From: Deltaproteobacteria bacterium
GTDB lineage: Bacteria; Myxococcota_A; Polyangia; Polyangiales; Houyiibacteriaceae
NCBI GenBank assembly: GCA_017644045.1
Contig: JAEPMI010000009.1
Coordinates: 1 to 64,000, forward strand
DNA: 64,000 nt
Direction of reading: 5' to 3'
Part shown: in pieces, positions 42,249 through 51,332 of the stretch
Position numbering within the stretch: position 1 is the first letter of the stretch
Layout: the number at the start of each line of letters is the position of its first letter
Made by a program: the position numbers and the translations under genes
The notes under the pieces: model-generated
What the model saw: only the letters and a program-made list of their open reading frames with translations
What the model was told of the DNA's origin: nothing
The model's database searches: none

Positions 42249-44564
42249 GTGTTCGATGGGCTGGAGGAGGTTTCGTGGGGCGAGCTGACGCACGCGTACG
42301 GGGAGGCGTCCGATGTGCCAGCCCTGCTGCGCGGGATGGTCTCGCTCGACGCGGAAGAGCGAGCCTGGGGGTTCGACACGTTCTGGGGCGGTCCGCTGCA
42401 CCAGGGCTCGGTCTACACCTCGACGCTCGCTTCGGTGCCGTTTCTGATCGAGGCGCTCTCCGTGCCGCATACCGACCGCGAGCAGCTACTCGTGATGCTG
42501 GGAGCCATCGGTGTGGGATGGACCGAGAGCCACACCGGGCTACCGAAGTCGCTTGCCGACTTCAACCCGGGCAGAACGCTCGAGCTGTTTGGCAGGCGTC
42601 GCTTCGACCATGATGAACGCGGGCTCTCCCGGGACTGCTATCTGGCGGTCGCCCAGGGTTGCCCAGCGTATCTGCAGCTCCTCGCCGACCCTCGGCAACC
42701 GGAAGGTGTGCGTTCCTTTGCGGCAAACCTCCTGGCGTGGTTTCCGCCGGTCGCGTTCGACGCTCGGCCCGTGTTGCAGGGCCTCTTCGCCGACGAGTCG
42801 GGCTCGGAGTCGCTGCGGGCGTCGGCGGCGCTGGCGTTGGGCCACCTCGGTGCTCCTCCAGCGCTCGCGCCCCATGGCTCTCCCCTCCTGGACGTGTGCG
42901 TGCGAATCGCCGTGGCGGCGATTCGGCCGAGGCACGAGCAGCAGGAGCTTCTGGCCCCGCTCACACGCGCGCCGGTGCCCGAGGCCGACCCGCCTTGGCC
43001 ATGGGGCAGCCTGAGCGAGGCGCTCGGTCGGGTCGGAGGCGAGACGCCCGACTTGCTCGCCGAGTACCTCGAGTCCCCGACCGAGACGTTGCGGACGCTG
43101 GTGATGGATCGGCTCTTCCCCCCGGACCGCCACCCTTGGATGTCGACCGAGCGCCCCGACCGCCGCATCCCCGGCCCTGAGGTGTCGTCGTGGTCCGAGA
43201 CGGCGCGGACGTTCCTGAAGTCACTCGCGGACGAACCAGGGTTGTGGCCCGCCATCGGCGAGACACTCCGAGCACGACTGGGGCTGACCTTCGAACCCAC
43301 GCCGGGCGAGCTCCTCGAAGGCCTCCACCGGAAGGGAGGCGGTCGACGGTGGCGCACCCTCTCGACGGAGGAGACCAACGCTGTTCTCGGGGCGCTGAGT
43401 GACCAGAGCTCGGACCCGATGGATGCGATGTGCTCGCTCGACGACGTGGTGCCGATGCCGCCGGTTCTCACGGCACCGCTCCTGGAGCTGGCGCTCGGGA
43501 CGGACGCGGTGCTGGCCACGAAGGCGGCTTGGCTCCTGCAGCGCGTGGACCTCGACCCGGCACGAGCCGAGCGGGTGCTGGCCCGAGTCACGCGCTCCCC
43601 GAAGCAGCTCGAGCATCTCGGCGTACTCGTGAGCTCCCTGGGCCCGGCGTACTTCGACCGGACGCTCGATCTGATCCGTCGGCTGCTCGACGGTGACCAC
43701 CCACGCGTCGGTGGGCTGTTCCCGAGCCTCGAAGCCGTCGGGGAGAGCCGCGTCGTCGATGCCCTCCAAGACGAGCACCCAGGGATCCGTTCGCGCGCGT
43801 GCTTCGAGCTTCAGGGACACCTGCGGAGCGGTGGCGAGCTCCGTGCGACCACCCTCGAAGCCCTTCTCGCGCGCTGCCACGACGAGGACGAGGGGGTTCG
43901 GGAACGAGCGCGGTGGGCGATCGACCGAGCGGGCGCAGCAGTGGTCCCACTGCTCGAGAGCGCCGATGGCTCGGATGTCGTCGACCTCCTCCACGGACTG
44001 GGAGCAGACATCACGCTCGATAGGGTCGCCGAGGCCGTCGCCGGCGTCTTGCGGCATCCGGATTGGCGCGTGCGAATGGCCGCCATCGACGCACTCGGGC
44101 AAGGCGAACCGAGCCCAGCGTGCCTCGATGCGCTGGTCGTCGGCCTGAGCGACTCCCATGAAGGCCCGCGGGAGCTCGCCGCCGAGGTCCTCGGATGGTT
44201 CGGCACGAAGGCAGCCAGCGCCGCATCGCACGTTGCGCAGGCCGACCTGCCGCTGACGCTCGCTCTCCGAACCCTGGCGCGCCTGGGCGCATTCGCGCCT
44301 GCGGAGTCACTGCTCCGAACTGTCGCGCGCTCGACTCCCGATTCTGCGGTCGAGCGAGAGCTGCACCTCACGCTGCACGCCACGATGCCAGCCGCCCTCG
44401 AGCTCGCGCTCGAGCTCCTCGACTCGACGCAGGAGCTCACGCCACTGCAGCTGTGGGCGCTCGCGCCGTGCGCGCCGATCGACCACCCGCGCGTCACCTC
44501 GGCCTCGGAGGAGTCGTCGCCCGTGGGCACGATCGCGCGTTGGCTTCGTTCGCCACCGTGCTGA
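42249..44564 (+). CDS. Large HEAT-repeat protein
   Basis: A GTG at 42249 gives 771 residues with no signal peptide. Helical repeats with HEAT spacing run through the sequence: SLRASAALALGHLGAPPALA, RSRACFELQGHLRSGGELRA, EGVRERARWAIDRAGAAVVP, DWRVRMAAIDALGQGEPSPA, EGPRELAAEVLGWFGTKAAS. The protein is probably a cytosolic scaffold. The length is suited to a solenoid of about 15 repeats. No catalytic domain is visible. It lies 65 bases from the divergent lipoprotein gene; promoters for both must be in that gap. Confidence 0.78.
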   Translation: MFDGLEEVSWGELTHAYGEASDVPALLRGMVSLDAEERAWGFDTFWGGPLHQGSVYTSTLASVPFLIEALSVPHTDREQLLVMLGAIGVGWTESHTGLPKSLADFNPGRTLELFGRRRFDHDERGLSRDCYLAVAQGCPAYLQLLADPRQPEGVRSFAANLLAWFPPVAFDARPVLQGLFADESGSESLRASAALALGHLGAPPALAPHGSPLLDVCVRIAVAAIRPRHEQQELLAPLTRAPVPEADPPWPWGSLSEALGRVGGETPDLLAEYLESPTETLRTLVMDRLFPPDRHPWMSTERPDRRIPGPEVSSWSETARTFLKSLADEPGLWPAIGETLRARLGLTFEPTPGELLEGLHRKGGGRRWRTLSTEETNAVLGALSDQSSDPMDAMCSLDDVVPMPPVLTAPLLELALGTDAVLATKAAWLLQRVDLDPARAERVLARVTRSPKQLEHLGVLVSSLGPAYFDRTLDLIRRLLDGDHPRVGGLFPSLEAVGESRVVDALQDEHPGIRSRACFELQGHLRSGGELRATTLEALLARCHDEDEGVRERARWAIDRAGAAVVPLLESADGSDVVDLLHGLGADITLDRVAEAVAGVLRHPDWRVRMAAIDALGQGEPSPACLDALVVGLSDSHEGPRELAAEVLGWFGTKAASAASHVAQADLPLTLALRTLARLGAFAPAESLLRTVARSTPDSAVERELHLTLHATMPAALELALELLDSTQELTPLQLWALAPCAPIDHPRVTSASEESSPVGTIARWLRSPPC

Positions 44565-44608
44565 ACCAGAGCGCCGCACCCTCAACCGCCGCTGGGCAGC
44601 ATCTTCAG

Positions 44609-44740
44609 TCCCGGTCGCATCAAGCGCTCGGTGACCTTCGCGCGATCTACCTCGTGTTCCACCGCGACCTGCGGCGCGTGCCGCGGGTGCGGCTGGTGAC
44701 CGATGCGCTCGAGGCGGCGCTGGGGCGTGGGTTGGCTTGA
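44609..44740 (+). pseudogene. C-terminal fragment of a LysR-family regulator
   Basis: The last 43 codons before the stop at 44740 read [20 protein letters not shown], then [14 protein letters not shown], matching the LysR effector-domain end (vYpxHxxxxPRVRxxxDfL). No DNA-binding N-terminus is present anywhere upstream, where the HEAT gene ends 45 bases earlier. A truncated remnant. Confidence 0.6.
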
Positions 44741-44865
44741 GGCTGACGCAGCCCGGCCGTGGTCTCGGGGGCACGGTGATGCGGGCGCATGGACGCGATC
44801 GGCGCGAGCGCCCAGCCGTGACAAGGGGGAGGTGCCCGGCACGGATGTTGATCTGCGGGGCGACC

Positions 44866-46214
44866 ATGAAGTGGACGCTGCTGATGGCTCTGGTGTGGTT
44901 TCCGACGGGCGCTGCGCGGGCGCAGCTCCTCCTACGCAACCATGACGCGAGCGAGTTCCGGGCGACCCTGGGACAGGCGCGTCGCGCCCTCGATACCGAC
45001 CCCAAGCGTGGAGTGACGCTCCTGCGGACCGCAGCCACCATGCCGGGTGCGGATGGGCGAGCGCTCGCGGACCTCGGATGGGTGCTCGTGCAGCAGGGGC
45101 ACACGTTCGATGGGCTCGTTGCGCTCTCGCGCGCCGCAGAGCGGAGTGACTCGGCGCGGGTGCGCGCGGCGCTCTTCTACTCCGCCGGTGTCGCGCAGGA
45201 GGCGAGCGAGCGACCACGCGCCGCGATGGGCGCCTACCTGTGGTCACAGCACCAGCGGCCGAACCCTCGTGTGCGAGCCGCGGCGGTGGCACTCGATGCC
45301 CGGCACCGCAAAGAGGGCCTCGGCGTGGCCGAGCGGGTCGCTTGGCTCGAACCAGGCGACGAGCAGCGCTTCGCCGCGGACTGCGAGTCGGACGAGTTCG
45401 AGTGCCAGTCTCTCGGTCGCGCTTCGCTTGGCGGGGAGGGGTTCGAGGTGACGCGCGCCATCTGGCTCGAGGGCTACGAGGACCACGCGATCCTGCTGCG
45501 GCCCCGCTCGGGCGACGGTCCCGCCATCGTTCTCGACACCGAGTGGCGCGGAAACTTCGGCGGGGAGTGGAGCGAGGTGGTGCTCGAACGGAGCAGCACG
45601 GCACGTGTGGAGGAACGGACTGCGCTCCGCTTGGACACCCAGTACACGATGGTCGACCACGACGGCTGCGAAGCCTTCCGCGTCGATGTGGCGCGCACGT
45701 ACGTGTGCTTCCTCGAGGAAGGCAGCGACGGAGCTCTCGAAGGATGCCTGGCGATTCAGACGGGGCATCGATGGGCAAGTGGCCCAGGTCGATTGGCGTA
45801 CGTTCCGGATGTCGACTTCGAGGCCGAGTGTGGTGTGCCCCGGTCGCTCCACACGGCCGAGGAGCAGGCAGCCATCTTCAGTCCGCCTCGACTGCCTAGA
45901 GACTCGGTTCGTACGTCGGCGCGTGGTCTCCGCGTGACGGGGCCAGTAGTGGCGCCTGCGCTGGAACGCTGGCAATCGCTCGAACGGCTCCGAGGTTGGT
46001 CCCACCGTACGCCATGGACATCTTCAGTCGTGAACGGCCCTTCGAGGGCGTTCCGTGGGAGCTTCGCCGCGGTGAGCCGGCGGTGGCGGAGGAGCCGCTC
46101 CACCCGGCAGTGGAGGCGGTGCTCACGCCGTCAGAGGAACCGCGCGAACCGCCAGCGCCTGAGCCTCTGCCCGAGTGGGGCGAACGGGCCCTGCGTCTGC
46201 TCGAAGATCTCTGA
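44866..46214 (+). pseudogene. Secreted TPR-like protein with apparent frameshift
   Basis: ATG 44866 begins [20 protein letters not shown], a signal peptide. TPR-like helices follow ([60 protein letters not shown]), then a strand-rich domain with Cys pairs ([33 protein letters not shown]). At about 45994 coding sense moves to another frame, which continues [20 protein letters not shown] and ends [14 protein letters not shown] at 46214. The original frame runs on into yebC without any stop, which is not credible. One base is probably missing here, or the gene is dead. A product of about 450 residues would be restored. Confidence 0.6.
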
Positions 46215-46314
46215 ACGCGAGCAGCCCTTGTCGCCGCGAGCGCTGTCGCTCCGACAGCTCGAGTCCCCTGGCCCATCCGCGCGCCCGTGGTATCTGCCCA
46301 CCAAGGAGACGTTC

Positions 46315-47034
46315 ATGGGCGCGCAATGGAAGCAGAAGCATCGGGAGAGCTCGGCGGCGGCGAAGGGGCGGATCTTCACGAAGCTCGCCAAGGAGATCGC
46401 GATCGCGGCGAAGGACGGGGCCGACCCGTCGATGAACTCGCGGCTGCGGATGGCCATCGAGGCGGCGAAGAAGGCGTCGATGTCGCGCGACACGCTCGAG
46501 CGGGCGATCGCGAAGGGCGCCGGGATCCGTGATGGCAGCGTTCGCTACGACACGGTGACCTACGAAGGCTACGGGCCGCACATGGTGCCGGTGGTGGTCG
46601 AGTGTCTCACCGACAACCGGAACCGGACGGCGAGCAACATCCGCGTGATCTTCGACAAGCACGGCGGTCAGCTCGCGACGTCGGGTGCGGTGACCTGGGA
46701 CTTCGACCGGCTCGGCTGCATCGAGGCGACCCACGAAGGCGACGTGGACCCGGAGACCGAGGCGATCGAGGCCGGCGCGCAGGACCTCGAGGCCGAGGAA
46801 GACGACGAGGGCAACCCCGCCGGAACGAGCTTCTACACGGACCCGACCGACCTCGACGCGGTCCGCCGCGCTCTCGAGGAGCGCGGCTGGACGGTGAGCT
46901 CTGCAGCACTGATCTACAAGTCCAAGAACCCGGTGTCGCTCACCGCCGACGAAGAGCGCGCGGCGGTCGAGGGGTTCTTCGAGGCGCTCGACGAGGACGA
47001 CGACGTGCAGAACCTCTTCGTCGGCCTCGCCTGA
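46315..47034 (+). CDS. yebC: YebC/PmpR-family translation/regulatory protein
   Basis: ATG 46315 follows AAGGAGACGTTC. The 239-residue product has the family signature throughout: [111 protein letters not shown]. The C-terminal domains are shorter in charge but complete. YebC-type proteins bind DNA as regulators or, in recent work, help ribosomes at proline stretches. This is the only clear housekeeping gene in the window. The usual ruvC neighbour is absent. Confidence 0.95.
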   Translation: MGAQWKQKHRESSAAAKGRIFTKLAKEIAIAAKDGADPSMNSRLRMAIEAAKKASMSRDTLERAIAKGAGIRDGSVRYDTVTYEGYGPHMVPVVVECLTDNRNRTASNIRVIFDKHGGQLATSGAVTWDFDRLGCIEATHEGDVDPETEAIEAGAQDLEAEEDDEGNPAGTSFYTDPTDLDAVRRALEERGWTVSSAALIYKSKNPVSLTADEERAAVEGFFEALDEDDDVQNLFVGLA

Positions 47035-47070
47035 GGGAACGCTTCACGCGACCTGCTACCGTGGGGCGCG

Positions 47071-47523
47071 ATGTCTTCCCCGTCCGTGCGAAGCGCACTT
47101 CTGTCACTCAGCCTGCTGCTCGCGGTCGGCTGCGGTTCGAACACGGGCCCGGAACGTGGACGCGACAGTGGCACGACAGAGGATGGGGGGCGCCGTGACG
47201 GTGGGCCGCAGGACGCCGGCCGCGACGGCGGCTCACGGGACGGCGGACGGGACGGCGGTTCGGAGCCCGAGCCGTGCTCGACTCCTGGGGCGACCACCTG
47301 CTCGTCGGACGGGCGTGGCAGGCAGTGCTGCGGAGGCCACTGGTACGAGTTCTTCGACGGGCCCTGTTGGGAGACCCCGATGACCGAGTGTGACCCGGAG
47401 CTCCCGCAGGCCGGATGCCCTTGTGAAGAGGAAGAGGCGATCGGCTGCCCGCAGTACCAGTGGCGTCTCATCTGCACCGATGGGGTCTGGGAAGACGATG
47501 TCGGGTGGGTCTGCTGCGACTGA
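47071..47523 (+). CDS. Cys-rich lipoprotein with DGG linker
   Basis: The 150-residue product begins MSSPSVRSALLSLSLLLAVG and the lipobox is AVGC. A 40-residue linker of repeated RDGG/DAGRDGG units separates the lipid anchor from a compact Cys-rich domain with ten Cys (CSTPGATTCSSDGRGRQCCG, HWYEFFDGPCWETPMTEC, GCPCEEEEAIGCPQY, LICTDGVWEDDVGWVCC). This is a short surface lipoprotein typical of Myxococcota. It lies 37 bases after yebC on the same strand but is not expected to be linked in function. Confidence 0.72.
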   Translation: MSSPSVRSALLSLSLLLAVGCGSNTGPERGRDSGTTEDGGRRDGGPQDAGRDGGSRDGGRDGGSEPEPCSTPGATTCSSDGRGRQCCGGHWYEFFDGPCWETPMTECDPELPQAGCPCEEEEAIGCPQYQWRLICTDGVWEDDVGWVCCD

Positions 47524-47561
47524 CGGCGTGAGCCAGCCGCAGACAGAGTAGACTCCGCCGC

Positions 47562-48551
47562 GTGACGAACACGGGCGGGGAACCGGTCACCTTCTGGGTG
47601 GCCGAGATGAGCTTCGAGACGAAGGCCGAGCGGCACATCGGGATCGACGACGTGCAAGACTCGCTGGCCGCCGGGAACTTCGTGTGGGTCGACATCGACG
47701 TGCACGACGCGGAGGCGGCCCGGGCTTTGATCGCGCCCCACGACCTCATGGAAGAGGACGTGCTCGACGACGCGCTGAGCAAAGAGGTCGGCACGCAGTA
47801 CGCGCGCTACCCGCGGCACCTGCACCTAGTCATGACCGGATGCGACGTGTTCGAGCGCGAGTTCGTGCTCCACCGGGTGGACGTGCTCTTCGGCGAGAAC
47901 AGCCTGGTCACGATCCACCACGGGCCGGTGAAGTTCCTCGACGCGGTCAAACGCAGCTACCGCGAAGACTTCCTGCATCACGCGAAGACGCCGAGCTTCC
48001 TGCTCTACGAGCTCTGGGACCACCTGCTCGACCGCTACGTCGAGGTCGAGGACGCCCTCGAGACCCGCGTGCAGGCGCTCGAGCGCGCGCTCACCGGCAA
48101 CGTGGACGACAACGTCTTCGTCGAGGTCAGCGAGCTGGGCTCGGACCTACTCCACTTCCGCAAGCTGCTCTTGCCTGCCCGCGCGGTGCTCACCGACCTC
48201 TCGTCGCGCAAGTCGCGCTTCATCAGCGACGGAACGCAGCCCTTCCTGGCCAACATGGTCGGCACGGTCGAACGCGTGCTCCAGGACGTGCTGGTGGCCC
48301 GCGAGATCGTGGCCAACTCGGTGAACCTCTACATGTCGGTCGTCGGCCATCGCACCAACGAGGTCATGCGGCGGCTGACGGTGGTGAGCGTGATCTTCCT
48401 TCCGCTCACCTTCCTGGTCGGCGTGTACGGCATGAACTTCGACGACCAGCCCGAGCTCCACTGGGAGCATGGCTACCTGTTCTTCTGGGCGGTGACGGTC
48501 GGCCTGACGGTGGCCCTGCTGGTGTTCCTGAACCGCAAGCGCTTCTTCTGA
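47562..48551 (+). CDS. corA: CorA-family magnesium/cobalt transporter
   Basis: A GTG at 47562 gives 329 residues. The N-terminal cytosolic domain and long helices are of CorA type (ERHIGIDDVQDSLAAGNFVW, DIDVHDAEAARALIAPHDLM, HLHLVMTGCDVFEREFVLHR, VEVEDALETRVQALERALTG). The C-terminus has the two membrane helices (RRLTVVSVIFLPLTFLVGVY and FFWAVTVGLTVALLVFLNRK) with the signature YGMNF at the pore end of the first. The family forms pentameric channels that carry Mg2+ and Co2+ inward, driven by the membrane potential. Start codon and length are normal. Confidence 0.92.
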   Translation: MTNTGGEPVTFWVAEMSFETKAERHIGIDDVQDSLAAGNFVWVDIDVHDAEAARALIAPHDLMEEDVLDDALSKEVGTQYARYPRHLHLVMTGCDVFEREFVLHRVDVLFGENSLVTIHHGPVKFLDAVKRSYREDFLHHAKTPSFLLYELWDHLLDRYVEVEDALETRVQALERALTGNVDDNVFVEVSELGSDLLHFRKLLLPARAVLTDLSSRKSRFISDGTQPFLANMVGTVERVLQDVLVAREIVANSVNLYMSVVGHRTNEVMRRLTVVSVIFLPLTFLVGVYGMNFDDQPELHWEHGYLFFWAVTVGLTVALLVFLNRKRFF

Positions 48552-48566
48552 GCGCGCCGCAGTAAT

Positions 48567-48582
48567 TTGGTTGGGTAACCAA
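48567..48582. promoter_or_regulatory. Perfect inverted repeat, possible operator
   Basis: TTGGTT-GGGT-AACCAA, a perfect 6-bp palindrome in an AT-richer patch, lies 24 bases before ATG 48606 and 16 bases after the corA stop. It resembles TetR- or MarR-type operators. No cognate regulator is adjacent. Confidence 0.45.
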
Positions 48583-48605
48583 TCTACCGGCTCGAGGCTG
48601 GGGTC

Positions 48606-48983
48606 ATGATTCGTGTCATCGCCCTCCCGCGGCTCGGTCTCCCCAGCTACCACGTCGTCACCGGCGAGCGGCCAGAGGACGAGCCGGCGCTCCTACGCAC
48701 CGCCATCCGCCTCGGCGACGAGCTCTCGCGAAAGCACTACGGCGCGAGCGGGGGCTACGTGGTGCTGTTCAATGCGGGAGCGGGCCGTCGAAAACCCTGG
48801 CCTCATGCGCACGTGGTCGCGGTCCGCAGTGTCGCCCACAAACGGCTGGTGCTCGGGCTGCTGCTCCTGAAGCGATGGCTCCCGTCGCGCGCGGTGGTCG
48901 CGCTCGACCGCTCAGCCGTCGACGGGGTTCGGGCACGCCCAGACCACACCGTCGCGCTCCTCGAGTCGCGGCGCTCGCCGTAG
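48606..48983 (+). CDS. HIT-domain-like small protein
   Basis: The 125-residue product (MIRVIALPRLGLPSYHVVTG) has the layout of a HIT-fold nucleotide hydrolase: YHVVTGERPEDEPALLRTAI, a helix with ELSRKHYGASGGYVVLFNAG, then PWPHAHVVAVRSVAHKRLVL. HIT proteins carry HxHxH near the catalytic end; here PHAHVV keeps two His but not the third, so activity is uncertain. The C-terminal 70 residues are less clear. A palindromic operator-like element precedes it. Its last codons overlap the 3' end of the opposite-strand Rieske gene by 72 bases. Confidence 0.5.
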   Translation: MIRVIALPRLGLPSYHVVTGERPEDEPALLRTAIRLGDELSRKHYGASGGYVVLFNAGAGRRKPWPHAHVVAVRSVAHKRLVLGLLLLKRWLPSRAVVALDRSAVDGVRARPDHTVALLESRRSP

Positions 48984-49736
48984 CCGAAGCCGGTGCTCGA
49001 CGGCGTTCCCTGTGCGCACGTCGAAACAGTAGCCGTGCCATGGACAGCGCACCTGGCCATCGACGACTGGCGCATCCCCGAGTGGGCCCAACAAGTGCGG
49101 ACACACGGTCGAGAACGCGAGGAGCTCGCCGCCGACCTCGGCGACACGATAGTCGCCCTCCTCGATGGGCAGCCGGTAGCCCGGACGCAGCACCTCGGCG
49201 CGGGTGCCCAGCCGAAGCCGCTCACCGAGTCGCGGGCCTCGGCGCCGATCGAGCTGCGCCTGTCGCTCGAGCATCATCTGCTCGTCTTCGTCGTAGAGGC
49301 GCCGGTAGACCGAGACGCCGATGGGGCCGAGCAGTCGCGCGAGCCCGCGCGCCGCCACCCGCGGAACGGGGAATGGAGTCGGAGCGCGAAAGCGCACGTC
49401 GACCTCGATCGATCGGGGGCCGAGCTCGCGCGCCTGGGTGTGCACCTGAAGACCACGCGTGAAGCCTTCGAGGACCTCGGTCACCCAGATGCCGGTCTGG
49501 CGATCGAGGCTCAGGCGCACGGTCTGGTGCAGGCGCAGCTGGGTTGGTTGGAGCCGCACCGACGCGACCCAGTAGTCCTTCCCCTCGTCGAGGAGCGTGA
49601 TGTCCGCAAACGAGCCCGCGTGCAGGTGGGGCAGGTGCTCCCAGTCGAGCGCGTTCTCGAACATCCGCTCCATGCTCACGGCGAGGCGACGGCGATAGCG
49701 CCCGAGCTCGATGAGTCTTGTTTCGCTGGTGTCCAT
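48912..49736 (-). CDS. Rieske [2Fe-2S] protein with reversed domain order
   Basis: Start ATG 49736 gives 274 residues. At residues 27-39 lies ENALDWEHLPHLH, matching the mononuclear-iron motif of Rieske oxygenase catalytic domains (E/N-x3-D-x2-H-x4-H), followed by a strand-rich SRPBCC-like region (LRLHQTVRLSLDRQTGIWVT). A Rieske cluster domain follows at the C-terminus: STVCPHLLGPLG and VRCPWHGYCFDV, giving C-x-H-x16-C-x2-H. In known ring-hydroxylating oxygenases the Rieske domain comes first, so the order here is reversed. Reductase partners are not adjacent. It may act as a small redox protein or an oxygenase of unusual build. Confidence 0.72.
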   Translation of the reverse strand: MDTSETRLIELGRYRRRLAVSMERMFENALDWEHLPHLHAGSFADITLLDEGKDYWVASVRLQPTQLRLHQTVRLSLDRQTGIWVTEVLEGFTRGLQVHTQARELGPRSIEVDVRFRAPTPFPVPRVAARGLARLLGPIGVSVYRRLYDEDEQMMLERQAQLDRRRGPRLGERLRLGTRAEVLRPGYRLPIEEGDYRVAEVGGELLAFSTVCPHLLGPLGDAPVVDGQVRCPWHGYCFDVRTGNAVEHRLRLRRAPRLEERDGVVWACPNPVDG

Positions 49737-49924
49737 GATTCCTACGAACCTACCTTCGGGTGCCGATCGCCCTTTGCACCCCTCCGCAGCGGAGCGATAT
49801 CGCGGTGATGCCGTTTGTTGTCGCTCGAGGTCGCGTCGATGGGTCGAGGTGGAGACGATGGTTCGCGGGGCGAGGCTCAGCATTGCTCACGAGAGCGGGT
49901 GTGTCGCCGCGAGAAGGAGGGACA

Positions 49925-50248
49925 ATGGCAGGAGCCAAGAAGAAGAAGCTGACACAGGCGGAGGTTGCCGGCGCGCTCGCACGACAACTGGCCGCCGCCG
50001 AGCGAGGGGAAGAGGCAGCCCGTAAGCTCGCGAGGCTCGTCGTGGACAACGCGAGGCTCGCGGAACCGATCCGTTCGAACGTGTGCACTCTCGGTATTTG
50101 TATCGACTTCGAGGCGCCGGAGCTGAAGCTCTCGAAGTTGCTGGAGAAGGTCGCTCTGCAGCGGCCGCGGCACATCGAGGTGTTTCCGCTGGGAATCGTG
50201 GTGCCGGACAAGTGGCGCGTCAGTGTCACATACGGACTCGAGGACTGA
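49925..50248 (+). CDS. Small Lys-rich protein, first gene of radical SAM operon
   Basis: ATG 49925 follows GAGAAGGAGGGACA. The 107-residue product starts MAGAKKKKLTQAEVAGALAR and has a long N-terminal helix (QLAAAERGEEAARKLARLVV) then the strand-like SNVCTLGICIDFEAPELKLS and PRHIEVFPLGIVVPDKWRVS. It has no signal peptide. It could be the precursor or recognition element for the radical SAM enzyme that starts four bases after its stop, but no typical RiPP core is visible. It is the first gene of a six-gene cluster, and the cluster promoter should lie in 49737-49924. Confidence 0.66.
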   Translation: MAGAKKKKLTQAEVAGALARQLAAAERGEEAARKLARLVVDNARLAEPIRSNVCTLGICIDFEAPELKLSKLLEKVALQRPRHIEVFPLGIVVPDKWRVSVTYGLED

Positions 50249-50251
50249 ACG

Positions 50252-51331
50252 ATGGGCATGCGCCGCTCGGGCTTCCTGCCCAGACGGGTCGTGCAGGTGC
50301 ACCTGCTCGAGCGGTGCAACCTGCGTTGCTCCCACTGCTACTCGTCGTCGGGGCCTTCGGCGGCTGGCGGCTTACCTTCCACCGAGTTGGTCGAGCGTCT
50401 CGTGGTGCTCCGTGGCGAGGGCTATGAGGAGATCGCGCTCTCGGGAGGGGAACCGCTGATGTACGGCGACCTCGAGCTCGTTCTCGAGTCTGCCGCTGAG
50501 CTCGGGTTCAGCACCTCGTTGATCACAAACGGAACCGTAGTGACCAAGAAACGAGCGGCGGCTTTGGCGCAGTTCGGAACGCGCGTTGCCGTCAGCATCG
50601 ACGGTCGCCCCCCAACGCACGACCGTCAACGGGGCGAGGGTTCGTTCCATCGCGCCATGAACGGAGCTGCCCGCCTTGAGGTGGGCGGTGTGAGCTGGGG
50701 CCTCGCACACTGCGTCACACGACCGACCCTGCCAGATCTTCCATGGCTCGCCGACCTCGCCGTATCGCGGGGAGCACGCATTCTTCAGATCCGGCCTCTC
50801 ATCAACGTGGGACGGGCTCGTCGGCTGAGGGATGGGCTCGACTTCGACGAACGACAGCGAGTGTTCGCGATCGCGCAGTTGCTGCAGGTAGCCCACGAGG
50901 GCGACCTCCGGATCCAGTGCGACCTCGCGCCAGCGAGCGCGCTCCTCGAGGATGCGGAGCTGCATGGGGTCCTCCGCCGGCCGCATGCGTTCGGCGTGCG
51001 GCACTCACTCTCGGACCTCGTGAACCCTCTCGTGATGGATGCCGATGGCAGCCTCTGGCCGCTCGCCTACGGGATCGCCGACGAACAGCGAATCGCTGGA
51101 CCAAACGATTGGCGTTCGGCCATCGAATCCTACGTCGAAGACGGCTGGCGTTCGCTGGCAATGCTGCTGCGCCGGACGTTTCGGCAGCTCGCGCCCGATG
51201 ACGCCACTGACTGGTATGCGGCGGCGGTCGAGGCTTCCAGACATCGTTCGTTGCCTCTCGCCCGCGGTCAGGTGGAGCACGGTAGCGACACGCCGTCACG
51301 TAGCCAGCACGTCGCTCCGGGAGAGCGGTGA
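50252..51331 (+). CDS. Radical SAM enzyme, SPASM-like C-terminus without Cys
   Basis: The 359-residue protein has the radical SAM cluster motif LLERCNLRCSHCYS (C22, C26, C29), then GEGYEEIALSGGEPLMY, STSLITNGTVV and VSIDGRPPTHDRQRGE, in the order of PqqE/SPASM-type enzymes. In the C-terminal region the strand MDADGSLWPLAYG is where SPASM proteins carry a Cys (pDGxvxPC), but Leu replaces it, and few Cys remain, so extra iron-sulphur clusters are unlikely. Family enzymes modify peptides or small molecules using an adenosyl radical. The gene is four bases from the upstream gene and one base from the next, so it is in an operon. Confidence 0.8.
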   Translation: MGMRRSGFLPRRVVQVHLLERCNLRCSHCYSSSGPSAAGGLPSTELVERLVVLRGEGYEEIALSGGEPLMYGDLELVLESAAELGFSTSLITNGTVVTKKRAAALAQFGTRVAVSIDGRPPTHDRQRGEGSFHRAMNGAARLEVGGVSWGLAHCVTRPTLPDLPWLADLAVSRGARILQIRPLINVGRARRLRDGLDFDERQRVFAIAQLLQVAHEGDLRIQCDLAPASALLEDAELHGVLRRPHAFGVRHSLSDLVNPLVMDADGSLWPLAYGIADEQRIAGPNDWRSAIESYVEDGWRSLAMLLRRTFRQLAPDDATDWYAAAVEASRHRSLPLARGQVEHGSDTPSRSQHVAPGER

Positions 51332-51332
51332 G

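Noticed and set aside
44737-47034. Single 765-codon open frame reading through the TPR-like gene into yebC
   Set aside because: YebC is a stand-alone protein with its own ribosome site at 46303; the fusion is an effect of the apparent frameshift near 45994.
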